Assembly: GCF_900096915.1 (NCBI RefSeq)
Contig: NZ_FMYK01000002.1
Coordinates: 1 to 64,000, forward strand
Direction of reading: 5' to 3'
Length of the DNA: 64,000 nucleotides
From: Acinetobacter marinus
GTDB taxonomy: Bacteria > Pseudomonadota > Gammaproteobacteria > Pseudomonadales > Moraxellaceae
Shown here: piece by piece, positions 55,017 through 64,000 of the stretch
Layout: each line of letters begins with the position of its first letter
Position numbering within the stretch: the stretch's first letter is position 1
Notes under the pieces: generated by a model
Database searches by the model: none
The model's input: the letters and a program-made list of their open reading frames with translations, nothing else
What the model was told of the DNA's origin: nothing
Position numbers and translations under genes: made by a program

Positions 55017-55154
55017 AGCTGTCTCAAAATCCAATTTTCAACCCCACCTAACCTCCCCTTAAAAAGGGGAGGAATTTTAGCCATTTGATTTTATTGAGCG
55101 GTTTTCCCCCTGTGAAGGGGGAATTAAAGGGGGTTTTATAGTTTTGAGACAGCT
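55017..55154. mobile_element. 138-bp MITE-like element
   Basis: The ends are a perfect 13-base inverted repeat, AGCTGTCTCAAAA (55017-55029) and TTTTGAGACAGCT (55142-55154). Inside are two hairpins, CCTCCCC / GGGGAGG (55052-55072) and TTCCCCC / GGGGGAA (55105-55122). It has no ORF. It lies after the Dyp gene and may act as its terminator. Confidence 0.7.
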
Positions 55155-55192
55155 TTTTAACTTTGGGGAATCAAAAGCCGAATTTTGCGATT

Positions 55193-55462
55193 TTAGATTT
55201 TAGAAAAATCAACCAAACGTGCGGTAATACGGCGCACAATCGGTAATAAAATCAACACCGCAGGGAAGGCGATACACCATGAAAAAAACCATGCCGAAAT
55301 CCAAACTGTCGCAAAATGATCGACAAAACCAATATTGTGAATAATATTGATGAATGAAATCAGTCCACTCATCATAAATGACAAAATAAACGGAATCACC
55401 ACCGCAGCATATTTGGCAGGAAGTTTTGGCACCGTGCCAAAGATATAAGGAGATTGAGACAT
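55193..55462 (-). CDS. Small membrane protein, DUF2798 type
   Basis: An 89-residue protein with two hydrophobic helices and the DUF2798 pattern PAKYAAVVIPFILSFMMSG then VWISAWFFSWCIAFPAV. Its role is unknown. The ATG at 55462 fits the family start. The open frame to 55519 gives an unlikely extension. It is divergent from argS. Confidence 0.8.
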   Translation of the reverse strand: MSQSPYIFGTVPKLPAKYAAVVIPFILSFMMSGLISFINIIHNIGFVDHFATVWISAWFFSWCIAFPAVLILLPIVRRITARLVDFSKI

Positions 55463-55631
55463 AAAGCGGATCAAATCAAAAAGATGGACTATTCTAACCA
55501 TATTTACAAAATTAGCCAAAAATTAACCAGAAAAAAACCACATCAAATACCGATCGCATGCTCTTCGCTCTCCCTTTGTACGGCAAAATTTGCTATATTT
55601 GCTTTCTTTTTTCGCAATATTCCGAGCGGTT

Positions 55632-57449
55632 ATGAACACGGCAATCCAAAATGCACTGGCGCAAGCAGTGACGGCACTTCAATCTCAAAATATTCTTCCA
55701 CAAGATTGGCAAAATAACAGTGTATTGACCCGTACCAAAGACCGTAGTCATGGCGATTTTGCCTCAAATATTGCCATGGTGGCGTCCAAAGTTGCAGGCA
55801 TGAAGCCACGTGATTTGGCAGAAAAAATTTTAGAAAATCTACCAACGGTCAGTGACATCAGTAAGGCGGAAATCGCAGGGCCAGGCTTTATCAATTTCTT
55901 TTTAAATGCCGATCAACGCTTTGTGGTACTAGACACCATTGCGACGCAAAAAGAGCAATACGGTCGTAGCCAAGTCAATCAAGCCGAAAAAATCCAAGTC
56001 GAATTTGTCTCTGCCAATCCAACATCGAGTTTGCATGTTGGACATGGTCGTGGTGCAGCGTATGGGATGACCGTGGCGAATTTGCTGGAAGCCACAGGTG
56101 CAACCGTTGATCGTGAATATTATGTCAATGATGCAGGGCGTCAGATGGACATCTTGGCGACGTCGACCTACTTGCGTTATTTAGAGTTGTGCGGTCAAAC
56201 GCTGGTTTTCCCAAAGAATGCTTATCAAGGCGACTACGTTAAAGACATCGCACAAAGCATTATTGACGCCGATCAGAGCCAAGATAAAAATCATTATGTT
56301 CGTGATGTTGCGGATGTCTATGCAGAAGTGCCTGAAGATGTGCAATATGCTGAGGAGCTTGATGCAGAAGGCAACAAAGTCGTGCTGTCTGGTGATAAAG
56401 AAAAGCATATCGATGGTTTGATTGCCAATAGTCAAAAGTTGCTTGGTGAAGATTATGCGGTGTTCCATCAAGCAGCGTTAAAAGCCATTTTGGATGATAT
56501 TCAAGATGATTTGGCGGATTTCGGCGTGACTTTTGCCAAGTGGTTTAGCGAAGCCTCATTGATTGAGAAGATTGATGAAGCCTTAGCGGTGCTCGATCAG
56601 CGTGGTTTCCTCTATGAAAAGGACGGCAATATTTGGTTTAAATCCACTGAATTCGGTGATGAAAAAGACCGTGTGGTAAAACGTCGTAACGGTCAAACTA
56701 CCTATTTTGCTTCGGATATTGCTTATCACTTAGACAAGTTACAACGTGGCTATACCCATATCGTGGATATTTGGGGATCAGACCATCATGGCTATATCGC
56801 TCGGGTCAAAGCGGCGATTGATGCGCTTGGCTATGATTCATCAAAATTGACTGTGCTTTTGGTGCAGTTCGTCAGTCTATGGCGTGGCGGTGAAATGGTA
56901 CAAATGTCCTCTCGCTCAGGGCAGTTTGTGACTTTGCGTGAGCTTCGTCAGGAAGTTGGCAATGATGCGGCACGGTTCTACTATGTGATGCGAAAGTCTG
57001 AGCAACATATTGATTTTGATTTGGATTTGGCAGTTTCACAAAGTAAAGACAATGCGGTGTATTACATCCAATATGCCCATGCACGTGTGAATCGTATGGT
57101 CGATGTGAGAGCACCAGAAAAAAATATTCCGTTTAATCGAAATGCCGTCGATGACTATGACCGAACATTGTTAAGTCATGAGTTTGAGACCGAGTTGCTG
57201 GTAAAACTAGCAGCCTATCCAGAGATTGTGATTCGTGCGGCCAATGCCTATGAACCACATCAGATAGGTAATTATCTCAAAGACTTGGCGGCATTGTTCC
57301 ACGGCTGGTATGCGCAAGATGACATCAAAATATTGGATGAGAACAATATTGCCTTGTCGCAAGCACGTTTATTACTTTCGGTCAATGTACAGCAAGTTTT
57401 GCGCAATGGGTTAAATGTGCTTGGTGTCAGTGCGCCTGAGTCTATGTAA
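55632..57449 (+). CDS. argS: Arginyl-tRNA synthetase
   Basis: The 605-residue class I synthetase has an N-terminal Add1 domain, the HIGH signature in NPTSSLHVGHGRGAAYG, the EYYVNDAGRQ segment, and the VQMSSRSGQ motif in place of a usual KMSKS. The C-terminal DALR anticodon-binding domain is present. An earlier in-frame start at 55590 adds 14 hydrophobic codons without support. The ATG at 55632 is preferred. A SPOR protein gene follows, as in other Acinetobacter. Confidence 0.95.
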   Translation: MNTAIQNALAQAVTALQSQNILPQDWQNNSVLTRTKDRSHGDFASNIAMVASKVAGMKPRDLAEKILENLPTVSDISKAEIAGPGFINFFLNADQRFVVLDTIATQKEQYGRSQVNQAEKIQVEFVSANPTSSLHVGHGRGAAYGMTVANLLEATGATVDREYYVNDAGRQMDILATSTYLRYLELCGQTLVFPKNAYQGDYVKDIAQSIIDADQSQDKNHYVRDVADVYAEVPEDVQYAEELDAEGNKVVLSGDKEKHIDGLIANSQKLLGEDYAVFHQAALKAILDDIQDDLADFGVTFAKWFSEASLIEKIDEALAVLDQRGFLYEKDGNIWFKSTEFGDEKDRVVKRRNGQTTYFASDIAYHLDKLQRGYTHIVDIWGSDHHGYIARVKAAIDALGYDSSKLTVLLVQFVSLWRGGEMVQMSSRSGQFVTLRELRQEVGNDAARFYYVMRKSEQHIDFDLDLAVSQSKDNAVYYIQYAHARVNRMVDVRAPEKNIPFNRNAVDDYDRTLLSHEFETELLVKLAAYPEIVIRAANAYEPHQIGNYLKDLAALFHGWYAQDDIKILDENNIALSQARLLLSVNVQQVLRNGLNVLGVSAPESM

Positions 57450-57636
57450 CAATTTATTTTAGTTGCTATGAAGCGCCAAGAAATTCTGTAATATAAATGC
57501 CATAGTGCATTGCCATGGAACTAAAGCAATGCCATCAGGTGAGAATACTGACAAAATACGATGTGGTTGATCACATTATGTTTTGTCAGTGAACCATGAT
57601 GTAATTTTCATTGCTCAAAAAATTAGAGGACAGTCT

Positions 57637-58284
57637 GTGTTTGGTAAAGCCCCTCGTGGAGTGTCGCAACGCCCAAAAACACGTGAAAATACCCGAGCCA
57701 TTCCATCATGGCTATGGCTGGTGGTTTTGGTTTTAGCAGGGATTTGTGTTGCCATTTTCTTGTCATTGTGGAGTCCGTGGAAGCCCGTTGAGCGCAAAAC
57801 GGTGACGCAAGGACCGATGTCCGTCAATGGACAGGAAACCAATAAAGACTACCGTTTTTACGATATGTTGCCACAGCAACAAGTCACGCCGATTCCTGAT
57901 CAAGCCGTACCTGAACATCAAGTGGAACAGCCTGTGGTAGTGGTTGAAGCACCTGCACGACCAACGACGGAAACCTCAGAAGAAGTTGTGAGTGATCCTT
58001 TTGATGAAAATTATCCAACGGCGCAGATAAGCGTCAGTCCACGGTTTATTCTACAAGTGCGCAGCTATGAAGATCCTGACAGTGCCGATGCTCGGCGTGC
58101 GGAAATCGTACTCAATGGTTTATCCGCCGAAGTGATCATGACTAATGAAGGGGAGAAGGTCTGGTATCGTGTGATTTCTGGGCCGTATCATTCTAAAGAG
58201 TCTGCACATATCGCACAGCAAACTTTGCAACATGCAGGGATTGACTCCATCATTGTGCAGCAGTCAACGAAAGCAACGCACTAA
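57637..58284 (+). CDS. SPOR-domain cell division protein
   Basis: A 215-residue bitopic protein with a basic N-terminus, one membrane helix (WLWLVVLVLAGICVAIFLSL near residues 26-45), a linker, and a C-terminal SPOR domain (RFILQVRSYEDPDSADARRA... VIMTNEGEKVWYRVISGPY as separate strands). SPOR domains bind denuded glycan strands at the division site. The GTG at 57637 has an AGAGGA site. The longer form from 57583 would add 18 codons without support. It probably shares transcription with argS. Confidence 0.88.
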   Translation: MFGKAPRGVSQRPKTRENTRAIPSWLWLVVLVLAGICVAIFLSLWSPWKPVERKTVTQGPMSVNGQETNKDYRFYDMLPQQQVTPIPDQAVPEHQVEQPVVVVEAPARPTTETSEEVVSDPFDENYPTAQISVSPRFILQVRSYEDPDSADARRAEIVLNGLSAEVIMTNEGEKVWYRVISGPYHSKESAHIAQQTLQHAGIDSIIVQQSTKATH

Positions 58285-58421
58285 TTACAGTCGCTAATTA
58301 ATGTCACAAAAAAAGTCACTGACTTCGAATAATTAATTTTTAATTGCTTTGATCATGCACTGATACTACAGCGTATTTCGGTGCATTTTTATGTCAGCGA
58401 TCATACGGTTAAATTGTATTA

Positions 58422-58452
58422 GCAAAAAAAGAACCCTGCCGAAACAGGGTTT
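58422..58452 (-). terminator. Terminator of the downstream TorF-type gene
   Basis: AACCCTG / CAGGGTT with a 6-base loop and, on the minus strand, a seven-T run, about 65 bases after the gene stop. Confidence 0.9.
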
Positions 58453-58514
58453 GCGAAAACGTGAAATTGTAAAAAATATATTATTATCAAATGACTAGAT
58501 TTAACAATGGTCAA

Positions 58515-59273
58515 TTAAAATGATTTGGTTAAGGTAAATACCGCACCAGCATCAACCCCACGTTTTGCAACATCGCTCATGTCATCGGTATCAATGTCTG
58601 TGCCGACTGCTGCCAATTCAGCAGTTAAACCATCAAACATCGGAATCGCATAGTTCACACCGACTTTCCAATCGAGATAGTCATCACTGCCTTTACCATC
58701 AAAATCGTAATCAGATGTAGTGGTATAACCTAGACCTGCAACACCGCCAAAGCCTGCACCAAATGGGATAGAGTAGGTTGCATTGAAGTACCATTGATCG
58801 CCTTTAGCTAAGTCACCTAAGTAATCATTCGCATAATTAATACTGGTCAATAAGCTGTCATCGGCAGTAATGAGAGAACCGAACGTCAATTTTGCATAAA
58901 ATTCAGCCCAGTTGAGGTCAGAAGCACTTGGATAATTGTAGTATGAAACACCCACATCAAGGACTGGTTTTGATGCAAAAGAACTGAGTTCAGTTGAATA
59001 GCCTAAATATGGGTCAAGTTCTAAGTGTGGGTCAGCAGTACCAAAATTAACATTAGAACCCCACACACCCGCATACAGACCAGAAGTGTGCGCAAAGTTA
59101 AATCCTGCTTGCAAAGCGGCATCATTCTGATTTTGGGTAATACCACGGAAGCGATAATCAGATGTTAATGCAGCGCTACCAGAAAGCGTTACTGAACTTT
59201 CAGAAGCTAAAGTGACGCCACTTGCACAAGTGAGTAATGATGTAGCCAAAAGAGTAGAAAGTTTAAAATTCAT
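58515..59273 (-). CDS. TorF-type putative porin, paralogue 1
   Basis: The 252-residue protein has a signal peptide ending TLAS and the TIGR02001/TorF pattern: VTLSGSAALTSDYRFRGITQ at the start, FNFAHTSGLYAGVWGSNVNFG, LELDPYLGYS and a terminal Phe (FTLTKSF). It should form an outer membrane barrel. Its ligand is unknown. It is about 90 percent identical to the gene just upstream. Each has its own terminator. Confidence 0.9.
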   Translation of the reverse strand: MNFKLSTLLATSLLTCASGVTLASESSVTLSGSAALTSDYRFRGITQNQNDAALQAGFNFAHTSGLYAGVWGSNVNFGTADPHLELDPYLGYSTELSSFASKPVLDVGVSYYNYPSASDLNWAEFYAKLTFGSLITADDSLLTSINYANDYLGDLAKGDQWYFNATYSIPFGAGFGGVAGLGYTTTSDYDFDGKGSDDYLDWKVGVNYAIPMFDGLTAELAAVGTDIDTDDMSDVAKRGVDAGAVFTLTKSF

Positions 59274-59444
59274 GGTGGTTTCCCCGCAAAGAAAAGTGAT
59301 TCATCCAAATCAAATTGATTTAAAATGACCTAATAAGTAATTAGCAAATAACGTGCCAATATGTGAAAATTTTTCATTGATATTGTTCGATAAAGTCAGC
59401 GTGTTTATTTCGATTATTAGAGTGTGCTTGAAGTTAAAATAGGA

Positions 59445-59478
59445 AACGCCTGCAATCACAGATCAGATTGCAGGCGTT
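59445..59478 (-). terminator. Terminator between the two TorF-type genes
   Basis: AACGCCTGCAATC / GATTGCAGGCGTT with an 8-base loop, followed on the minus strand by a T-rich stretch, 40 bases after the second gene stop. Confidence 0.85.
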
Positions 59479-59518
59479 GATGTGCTTTAGGAATATCGCA
59501 TCTTAAAGCATGGCTAAT

Positions 59519-60277
59519 TTAGAAGGTTTTGGTCAAGGTAAATACCGCACCAGTTTCCACACCACGCTTAGTTACATTGCTCATGTCATCAGTGTCGATG
59601 TCTGTACCGACAGCTGCTAATTCGGCAGTTAAACCATCAAACATCGGAATCGCATAGTTTACACCAACTTTCCAATCGAGATAATCATCACTGCCTTTGC
59701 TGTCAAATTCGTAGTCAGATGTCGTGGTATAACCGAGGCTGGCAACACCACCAAAGCCTGCGCCAAATGGAATCGAATAGGTTGCGTTGAAGTACCATTG
59801 ATCACCTTCAGCACCATCACCTAGGAAGTCATTGGCATAGTTGATATTAGTCATCAAGCTATCATCAGCGGTAATCAGTGAGCCGAAGGTTAAGCGAGCA
59901 TAAAATTCTGCCCAATTTAGCTCTGATGCACTTGGATAGTTGTAATACCACACACCCACATCAAGCACTGGCTTTGATGCAAAAGCACTGAGTTCAGTCG
60001 AATAGCCTAAGTATGGATCAAGCTCCAAATGTGGGTCATCTGTACCGAAGTTAACATTAGAACCCCACACGCCAGCATACACACCTGAAGTATGTGCAAA
60101 GTTAAACCCTGCTTGTAAAGCGGCATCGCTTTGCGTTTGTGTAAGACCACGATAGCGATAATCTGAAGTTAATGCAGCACTACCAGAAAGTGTCACTGCG
60201 CTTTCTGCTGCAAGTGCTATACCACTCGTGCAAGTGATCAATGAGGCAGCCAAAAGTGTAGAAAGTTTAAAGTTCAT
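59519..60277 (-). CDS. TorF-type putative porin, paralogue 2
   Basis: Same length (252) as paralogue 1 and nearly the same sequence, with changes mainly in the signal peptide and strands near residues 135-165. Signal peptide ends ALAA, with the N-terminal VTLSGSAALTSDYRYRG and terminal FTLTKTF. The two genes are about 245 bases apart with separate leaders, so they may be expressed under different conditions. Confidence 0.9.
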   Translation of the reverse strand: MNFKLSTLLAASLITCTSGIALAAESAVTLSGSAALTSDYRYRGLTQTQSDAALQAGFNFAHTSGVYAGVWGSNVNFGTDDPHLELDPYLGYSTELSAFASKPVLDVGVWYYNYPSASELNWAEFYARLTFGSLITADDSLMTNINYANDFLGDGAEGDQWYFNATYSIPFGAGFGGVASLGYTTTSDYEFDSKGSDDYLDWKVGVNYAIPMFDGLTAELAAVGTDIDTDDMSNVTKRGVETGAVFTLTKTF

Positions 60278-60457
60278 GTAGGTATTCCCCTGAGCAATAT
60301 AATGAATTCAAATCGTACTGATTTGATTTATAAACTTGCATAGACTTAGCAAGCATTGTGCCAATTTGTTAACTTATTGTTTTGTCGCGTGTGAAAAGCG
60401 TAAAAAGTGCGATTGGTCACAGAAAATAAACTGAAAGAATGGGAGAAATTCCCAGAG

Positions 60458-60496
60458 TGTAAAAAAATGGTGCAAAATATCAATTTTGCACCATTT
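60458..60496 (-). terminator. Second terminator after thrC
   Basis: A perfect 14-base stem AAATGGTGCAAAAT / ATTTTGCACCATTT, with a 4-base loop and a T run on the minus strand. It lies between thrC and the TorF genes. Confidence 0.8.
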
Positions 60497-60560
60497 ATAA
60501 TCAAACTGTATCAAATTGTATAAATCAATGTTCAAGGATTTCCAGTTGCATCACTTCAAC

Positions 60561-60586
60561 AAAAAAGCCAATCACGAGGATTGGCT
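60561..60586 (-). terminator. First terminator after thrC
   Basis: AGCCAATC / GATTGGCT with a 5-base loop and a T run on the minus strand, about 50 bases after the thrC stop. The remaining bases of the 361-base gap show nothing else. Confidence 0.9.
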
Positions 60587-60638
60587 CTGTTCTGCATAAA
60601 AAAATGGTTTCAGCGCAGTATTTGGATTGAAGAAAGGC

Positions 60639-61784
60639 TTATTTTTCCATATTGCTCAAAATTGATGTTCTTACATCATCTAGTGTCGCATTGATGGTGA
60701 GCATCACAGCATCGGCACATTGTTTGATCGCAGTGTCAGGATCTTTTAGACCATTACCAGTCACTGTGCAAACGATCACCGAACCTTCAGCGATTTTACC
60801 TGCTTTGATATCACGGATTGCACCGCCGATTGAAGCCGCCGATGCAGGCTCTACAAACACACCTTCATACATTGATAGCATGCGCTGTGCATCTAAGATT
60901 TCTGCATCAGTCAATTCATCAAACCAACCATTTGAGTCACGAGCTACAGCTTTGGCATGATTCCAACTTTGTGGATTACCAATACGGATCGCCGTTGCGA
61001 CAGTTTCAGGTTGTTCCACTGGCGCACCACGTAAGAACGGCGCAGCACCTGCGGCTTGATAGCCAACCATGGTTGGACGACCTTCAGGTTTTGGTCCTGT
61101 GAATTGATCAGTTGCTGCATCATAGACCACTTGTTCAAATTGATCAGCAGACTGATTGGCAACCGCTTCGGTGTAGCCCATCCAATGCGCAGTGATGTTC
61201 CCTGCGTTACCGACAGGCAAGCAGTGATAATCAGGCGCACGACCAAGCTCATCCACGATTTCATAGGCAATGGTCTTTTGACCTTGCAGACGATATGGAT
61301 TGATCGAGTTCACGATGGTGACAGGTGCTTGATCTGCAACTTCTTTCACCAAGCGCATGCCATCGTCAAAGTTGCCACGGATTTGCATGGTGATCGCACC
61401 GTACATCATTGACTGTGCCATTTTACCCATGGCAATTTTGCCTTCAGGAATCAACACATAGGCTTTGATTCCAGCACGTGCCGCATATGCAGCAGCAGCA
61501 GCAGAAGTATTACCAGTCGATGCACAGATAATCGCTTTTGAACCTTCTTCAACGGCTTTGGTCACCGCCATGGTCATGCCACGGTCTTTAAATGAACCTG
61601 TTGGATTCAGACCTTCGTATTTGACATAAATCTCGACATTCTTGCCAATCAAACGTGGGATATTCTCAAGTTTGATCAAAGGCGTGTTGCCTTCACCGAG
61701 GGAGATAGCACGAGTAGTAGCAGATACAGGCAAACGATCACGATAGCGATCAACGAGACCAGTATAACGATTGGCATTCGACAT
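60639..61784 (-). CDS. thrC: Threonine synthase
   Basis: ThrC makes threonine from O-phosphohomoserine using pyridoxal phosphate. The 381-residue protein has the PLP-binding segment GLNPTGSFKDRGM, where the Lys is the Schiff-base residue, the STGNTSAAAAAYAA loop, the LPVGNAGN phosphate-binding loop and TGNGLKDP. It follows hom, about 85 bases apart, completing the pathway from homoserine. Confidence 0.95.
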   Translation of the reverse strand: MSNANRYTGLVDRYRDRLPVSATTRAISLGEGNTPLIKLENIPRLIGKNVEIYVKYEGLNPTGSFKDRGMTMAVTKAVEEGSKAIICASTGNTSAAAAAYAARAGIKAYVLIPEGKIAMGKMAQSMMYGAITMQIRGNFDDGMRLVKEVADQAPVTIVNSINPYRLQGQKTIAYEIVDELGRAPDYHCLPVGNAGNITAHWMGYTEAVANQSADQFEQVVYDAATDQFTGPKPEGRPTMVGYQAAGAAPFLRGAPVEQPETVATAIRIGNPQSWNHAKAVARDSNGWFDELTDAEILDAQRMLSMYEGVFVEPASAASIGGAIRDIKAGKIAEGSVIVCTVTGNGLKDPDTAIKQCADAVMLTINATLDDVRTSILSNMEK

Positions 61785-61868
61785 GATGGTGTTCCGATGA
61801 GTTGTTTTGAGTCATTGAGGCGGTTTTAAACGATCTCGCCTCGACTCGGTATGTAATAAACGAATAAA

Positions 61869-63173
61869 TTAACTTTCTAAAGATTCTAAACGAATTCGAA
61901 CGATTTCGCCATGAATCGCAGGCAGTGCTTGGATTTGCGCAAGCGCATCATCCATCACCGACTCTTTGATTGGGTCGGTCAAAATCACGATCGGAATCAA
62001 ATCTTTTAAGCGGGTTTGTTGCATGATGGCATCAATGCTAATCCCTGCACGGCTTAAAATCGTGGTGATGTCAGCAAGTACGCCAGTTTCATCTTCGGCA
62101 TTGACACGGATGTAATGTCCAGTAGTCATGTCCTCACGACTAAGAATCGGTAAATCGGTCAAATCTTCAAAGGCAAAATGTGGAATCGTGCCTGCGCCAT
62201 CTTCGGTATAGCTAATGTCACGTACAATATCGATAATATCAGCCACCACCGCAGACGCTGTAGGCCCCGCACCCGCACCTGCACCATAATACAGCGTCGG
62301 TCCAACGGCATTAGATTGCACCAGAACTGCATTTTTCACGCCATTGACATTGGCAAGTAGTTGCTCTTCAGGAATTAAGGTTGGATGTACACGTAATTCA
62401 ATGCCTGTTTCGGCACGACGTGCAATACCTAAATGCTTGATACGATAGCCGAATTCTTCTGCATATTTGACATCTTGTGCAGTGATTTTGCTGATGCCTT
62501 CGGTATAGACTTTGCTAAATTGCAGTGGCATACCAAATGCAATCGAAGCGAGCATCGCCAATTTGTGCGCAGCATCAATGCCTTCCACATCAAAGGTCGG
62601 GTCAGCTTCGGCATAACCTAATTCTTGTGCTTCTTTGAGGACATCCGCAAATGGACGACCTTTTTCACGCATTTCGGTCAGGATAAAGTTGCCTGTACCA
62701 TTGATAATGCCTGCGAGCCAATCAATACGGTTGGCTGCCAAACCTTCACGGATCACTTTGATGATCGGAATACCGCCTGCAACCGCTGCTTCATAGGCGA
62801 TTTGTACGTTGTTGTCATCTGCTGCTTTAAACAGCTCATTACCGTGTTCAGCAAGCAATGCTTTGTTGGCAGTGACGATATGCTTGCCGTGTTTGATCGC
62901 TTCTAACAGCACTTCTTTGGCAGGGTGAATACCGCCCATGACTTCGATCACCACATCGACATCATCTTGACGTGCGATATTGAGCAAATCTTCACTTTGC
63001 TTGATGCTTGTATCGAGATTTAAATCTGGGCGAGGACGACGTGTACCGACATGGGTGATTTGAATCTCTCGACCTGTACGGCGTTTAATTTCTGCGGCAT
63101 TGATTTGTAATAATTCAAGAACGCCACCACCGACGGTACCCAAACCAAGTATAGCCAGACGAACTGGTTTCAC
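61869..63173 (-). CDS. hom: Homoserine dehydrogenase
   Basis: Hom reduces aspartate semialdehyde to homoserine. The N-terminal Rossmann motif is LGLGTVGGGVLELL, followed by the catalytic region EAAVAGGIPIIK and GIINGTGNFILTEM, and a C-terminal ACT domain (about residues 350-430) for threonine feedback. The GTG at 63173 has a GGAG site and gives a 434-residue protein starting VKPVRLAILG. The longer open frame to 63254 would overlap the dsbC end region. Confidence 0.95.
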   Translation of the reverse strand: MKPVRLAILGLGTVGGGVLELLQINAAEIKRRTGREIQITHVGTRRPRPDLNLDTSIKQSEDLLNIARQDDVDVVIEVMGGIHPAKEVLLEAIKHGKHIVTANKALLAEHGNELFKAADDNNVQIAYEAAVAGGIPIIKVIREGLAANRIDWLAGIINGTGNFILTEMREKGRPFADVLKEAQELGYAEADPTFDVEGIDAAHKLAMLASIAFGMPLQFSKVYTEGISKITAQDVKYAEEFGYRIKHLGIARRAETGIELRVHPTLIPEEQLLANVNGVKNAVLVQSNAVGPTLYYGAGAGAGPTASAVVADIIDIVRDISYTEDGAGTIPHFAFEDLTDLPILSREDMTTGHYIRVNAEDETGVLADITTILSRAGISIDAIMQQTRLKDLIPIVILTDPIKESVMDDALAQIQALPAIHGEIVRIRLESLES

Positions 63174-63260
63174 GTCAAACTCCAATATTAGATGATAAAA
63201 ATTATTTCGATCATAGCGAAAAAGCGACCTAGACTCTAGCGCTAGATCGCTCATCTTGCA

Positions 63261-64000
63261 TTATTTTTTCGAGGTGGTTTCTTCTAAGCGTTGCAGCAGT
63301 GCATCAGGCTCAATATAACCCGCCAAATAGCGTCCATCTTCGCTGTAGATCGCAGGTGTACCGTTGACGCCGATCTTTGAACCAAGCTGATATTGTGCCA
63401 TCACAGGGTTGGTACATTCAGCAGCGACCACAGGCAAGCCAGCGACCGCTGAACTAAATGCTGCTTTACGATCTTCACTACACCAAATGCTTTGCATGGT
63501 CGGGAAGAATTGCTCGCCACGAGGCCAAGCGATATAACGCACTTCGATACCTTTGCTGTTGATTTCGTCCATGTGCTCGTGCAGTTTGTGGCAGTACGGA
63601 CAGCTAGAATCGGTAAAGACATAGACCACATGCTTGGTTTTGCCTTTGGCTGGATAGACGATTAGGTCTTCTTTTTTCAGTTTGGCAAATTCAGCTTTGT
63701 TATCACCTGCTTGCAAATCTTCACTGACATTATGAATTGCACTTTCACCAAGTCGAATCATGTCACCTTGAAAGATATATTTGCCATCGCTACTTGCTAA
63801 TACCGCAGGGAAGCCGTCCAAAGTCACCCAAAACCAGTTTGGAATCTCGGTGGCTTTGACATTGATAATTTTGGCTTTTAAACCTGCTTTGTCAAAGTTG
63901 GCTTGCAGTGTTTTGATAAAGCGTTGCTGTGCATTACGCTCAGTCAGTGTCGATGCTTCACCAGATACAGGTGTGGTTGCGGTGATTTCATTGTTATTGC
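63261..64000 (-). CDS. dsbC: DsbC-like disulfide isomerase, 5' end outside the window
   Basis: The gene runs off the right end. The visible part has the N-terminal dimerisation domain (WFWVTLDGFPAVLASSDGKY read in two parts, and GDMIRLGES) and the thioredoxin-like active site SSCPYCHKLHEHM, with cis-Pro in GVNGTPAIY. DsbC corrects wrong disulfides in the periplasm. An ATG-like start at 63827 is internal: reading is open in the same frame to the window edge and the sequence matches the family there. dsbC-hom-thrC order is known in pseudomonads. Confidence 0.92.
   Translation of the reverse strand, partial: NNNEITATTPVSGEASTLTERNAQQRFIKTLQANFDKAGLKAKIINVKATEIPNWFWVTLDGFPAVLASSDGKYIFQGDMIRLGESAIHNVSEDLQAGDNKAEFAKLKKEDLIVYPAKGKTKHVVYVFTDSSCPYCHKLHEHMDEINSKGIEVRYIAWPRGEQFFPTMQSIWCSEDRKAAFSSAVAGLPVVAAECTNPVMAQYQLGSKIGVNGTPAIYSEDGRYLAGYIEPDALLQRLEETTSKK

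Overview
The window looks like a chromosome segment of an Acinetobacter species (Moraxellaceae). The basis is gene order and protein similarity judged by eye, not a search: argH divergent from algZ-algR-hemC-hemD-hemX-hemY, a detached gspN-gspC-gspD type II secretion cluster, a moaC-moaB fusion, OmpW, TorF-type and Tsx-type outer membrane proteins, the thrT-tyrU-glyT-thrT-tufB-trpT order, and dsbC-hom-thrC. Base composition is moderately AT-rich.

Layout. 1-130: 3' end of a 5S rRNA gene and the rrn terminator. 273-4478: a lipoprotein with a duplicated domain, and the radical-SAM protein YgiQ. 4728-8027: molybdopterin genes moaD, moaE, moaCB, moeA. 8123-13349: OmpW, tRNA-Ala, gltX, a nucleobase permease and a Tsx-like channel. 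13633-16552: small accessory genes (a lipoprotein, an Imm26-type protein and two orphans). 16630-24988: yggX, argH, the AlgZ/AlgR pair and four haem genes. 25101-33939: thioesterase, H-NS, GspN/C/D, an FHA membrane protein, gph and trpE. 34052-36095: four tRNAs, tufB and tRNA-Trp. 36207-37440: IS30-type remnants around a lipoprotein gene, at the place where secE-nusG would be expected. 37687-45315: a filamentous-phage (inovirus) prophage in a tRNA-Glu gene. 45270-52409: two tRNA-Glu genes, thioesterase, parC, fadD, small membrane proteins and ppa. 52475-64000: MscS channel, Dyp peroxidase, a MITE-like element, argS, a SPOR protein, two TorF paralogues, thrC, hom and a dsbC cut by the window end.

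The most interesting region is the prophage. It is about 7.6 kb long and bounded by a 52-bp direct repeat made of the 3' part of tRNA-Glu. Its genes follow the filamentous-phage order: two small early genes, Rep, ssDNA-binding protein, small membrane proteins, major coat, adsorption protein, a pVI-like protein, Zot/pI and integrase. It encodes no secretin, so it presumably leaves through a host one. I found four very short genes by eye (24 to 36 codons), including a zinc-finger-like microprotein. Other features are a three-site operator next to a divergent HTH repressor, a repressor whose C-terminus is encoded by the attachment core, a 60-nt hairpin between the pVI-like gene and zot, and a hairpin that seems to replace the tRNA-Glu terminator displaced by the insertion.

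Outside the phage, the best signals are two copies of a roughly 200-bp intergenic element whose stems differ by compensatory changes, and a lipoprotein gene with a G9 tract between two inward-facing IS30-type ends at a probable rearrangement junction.
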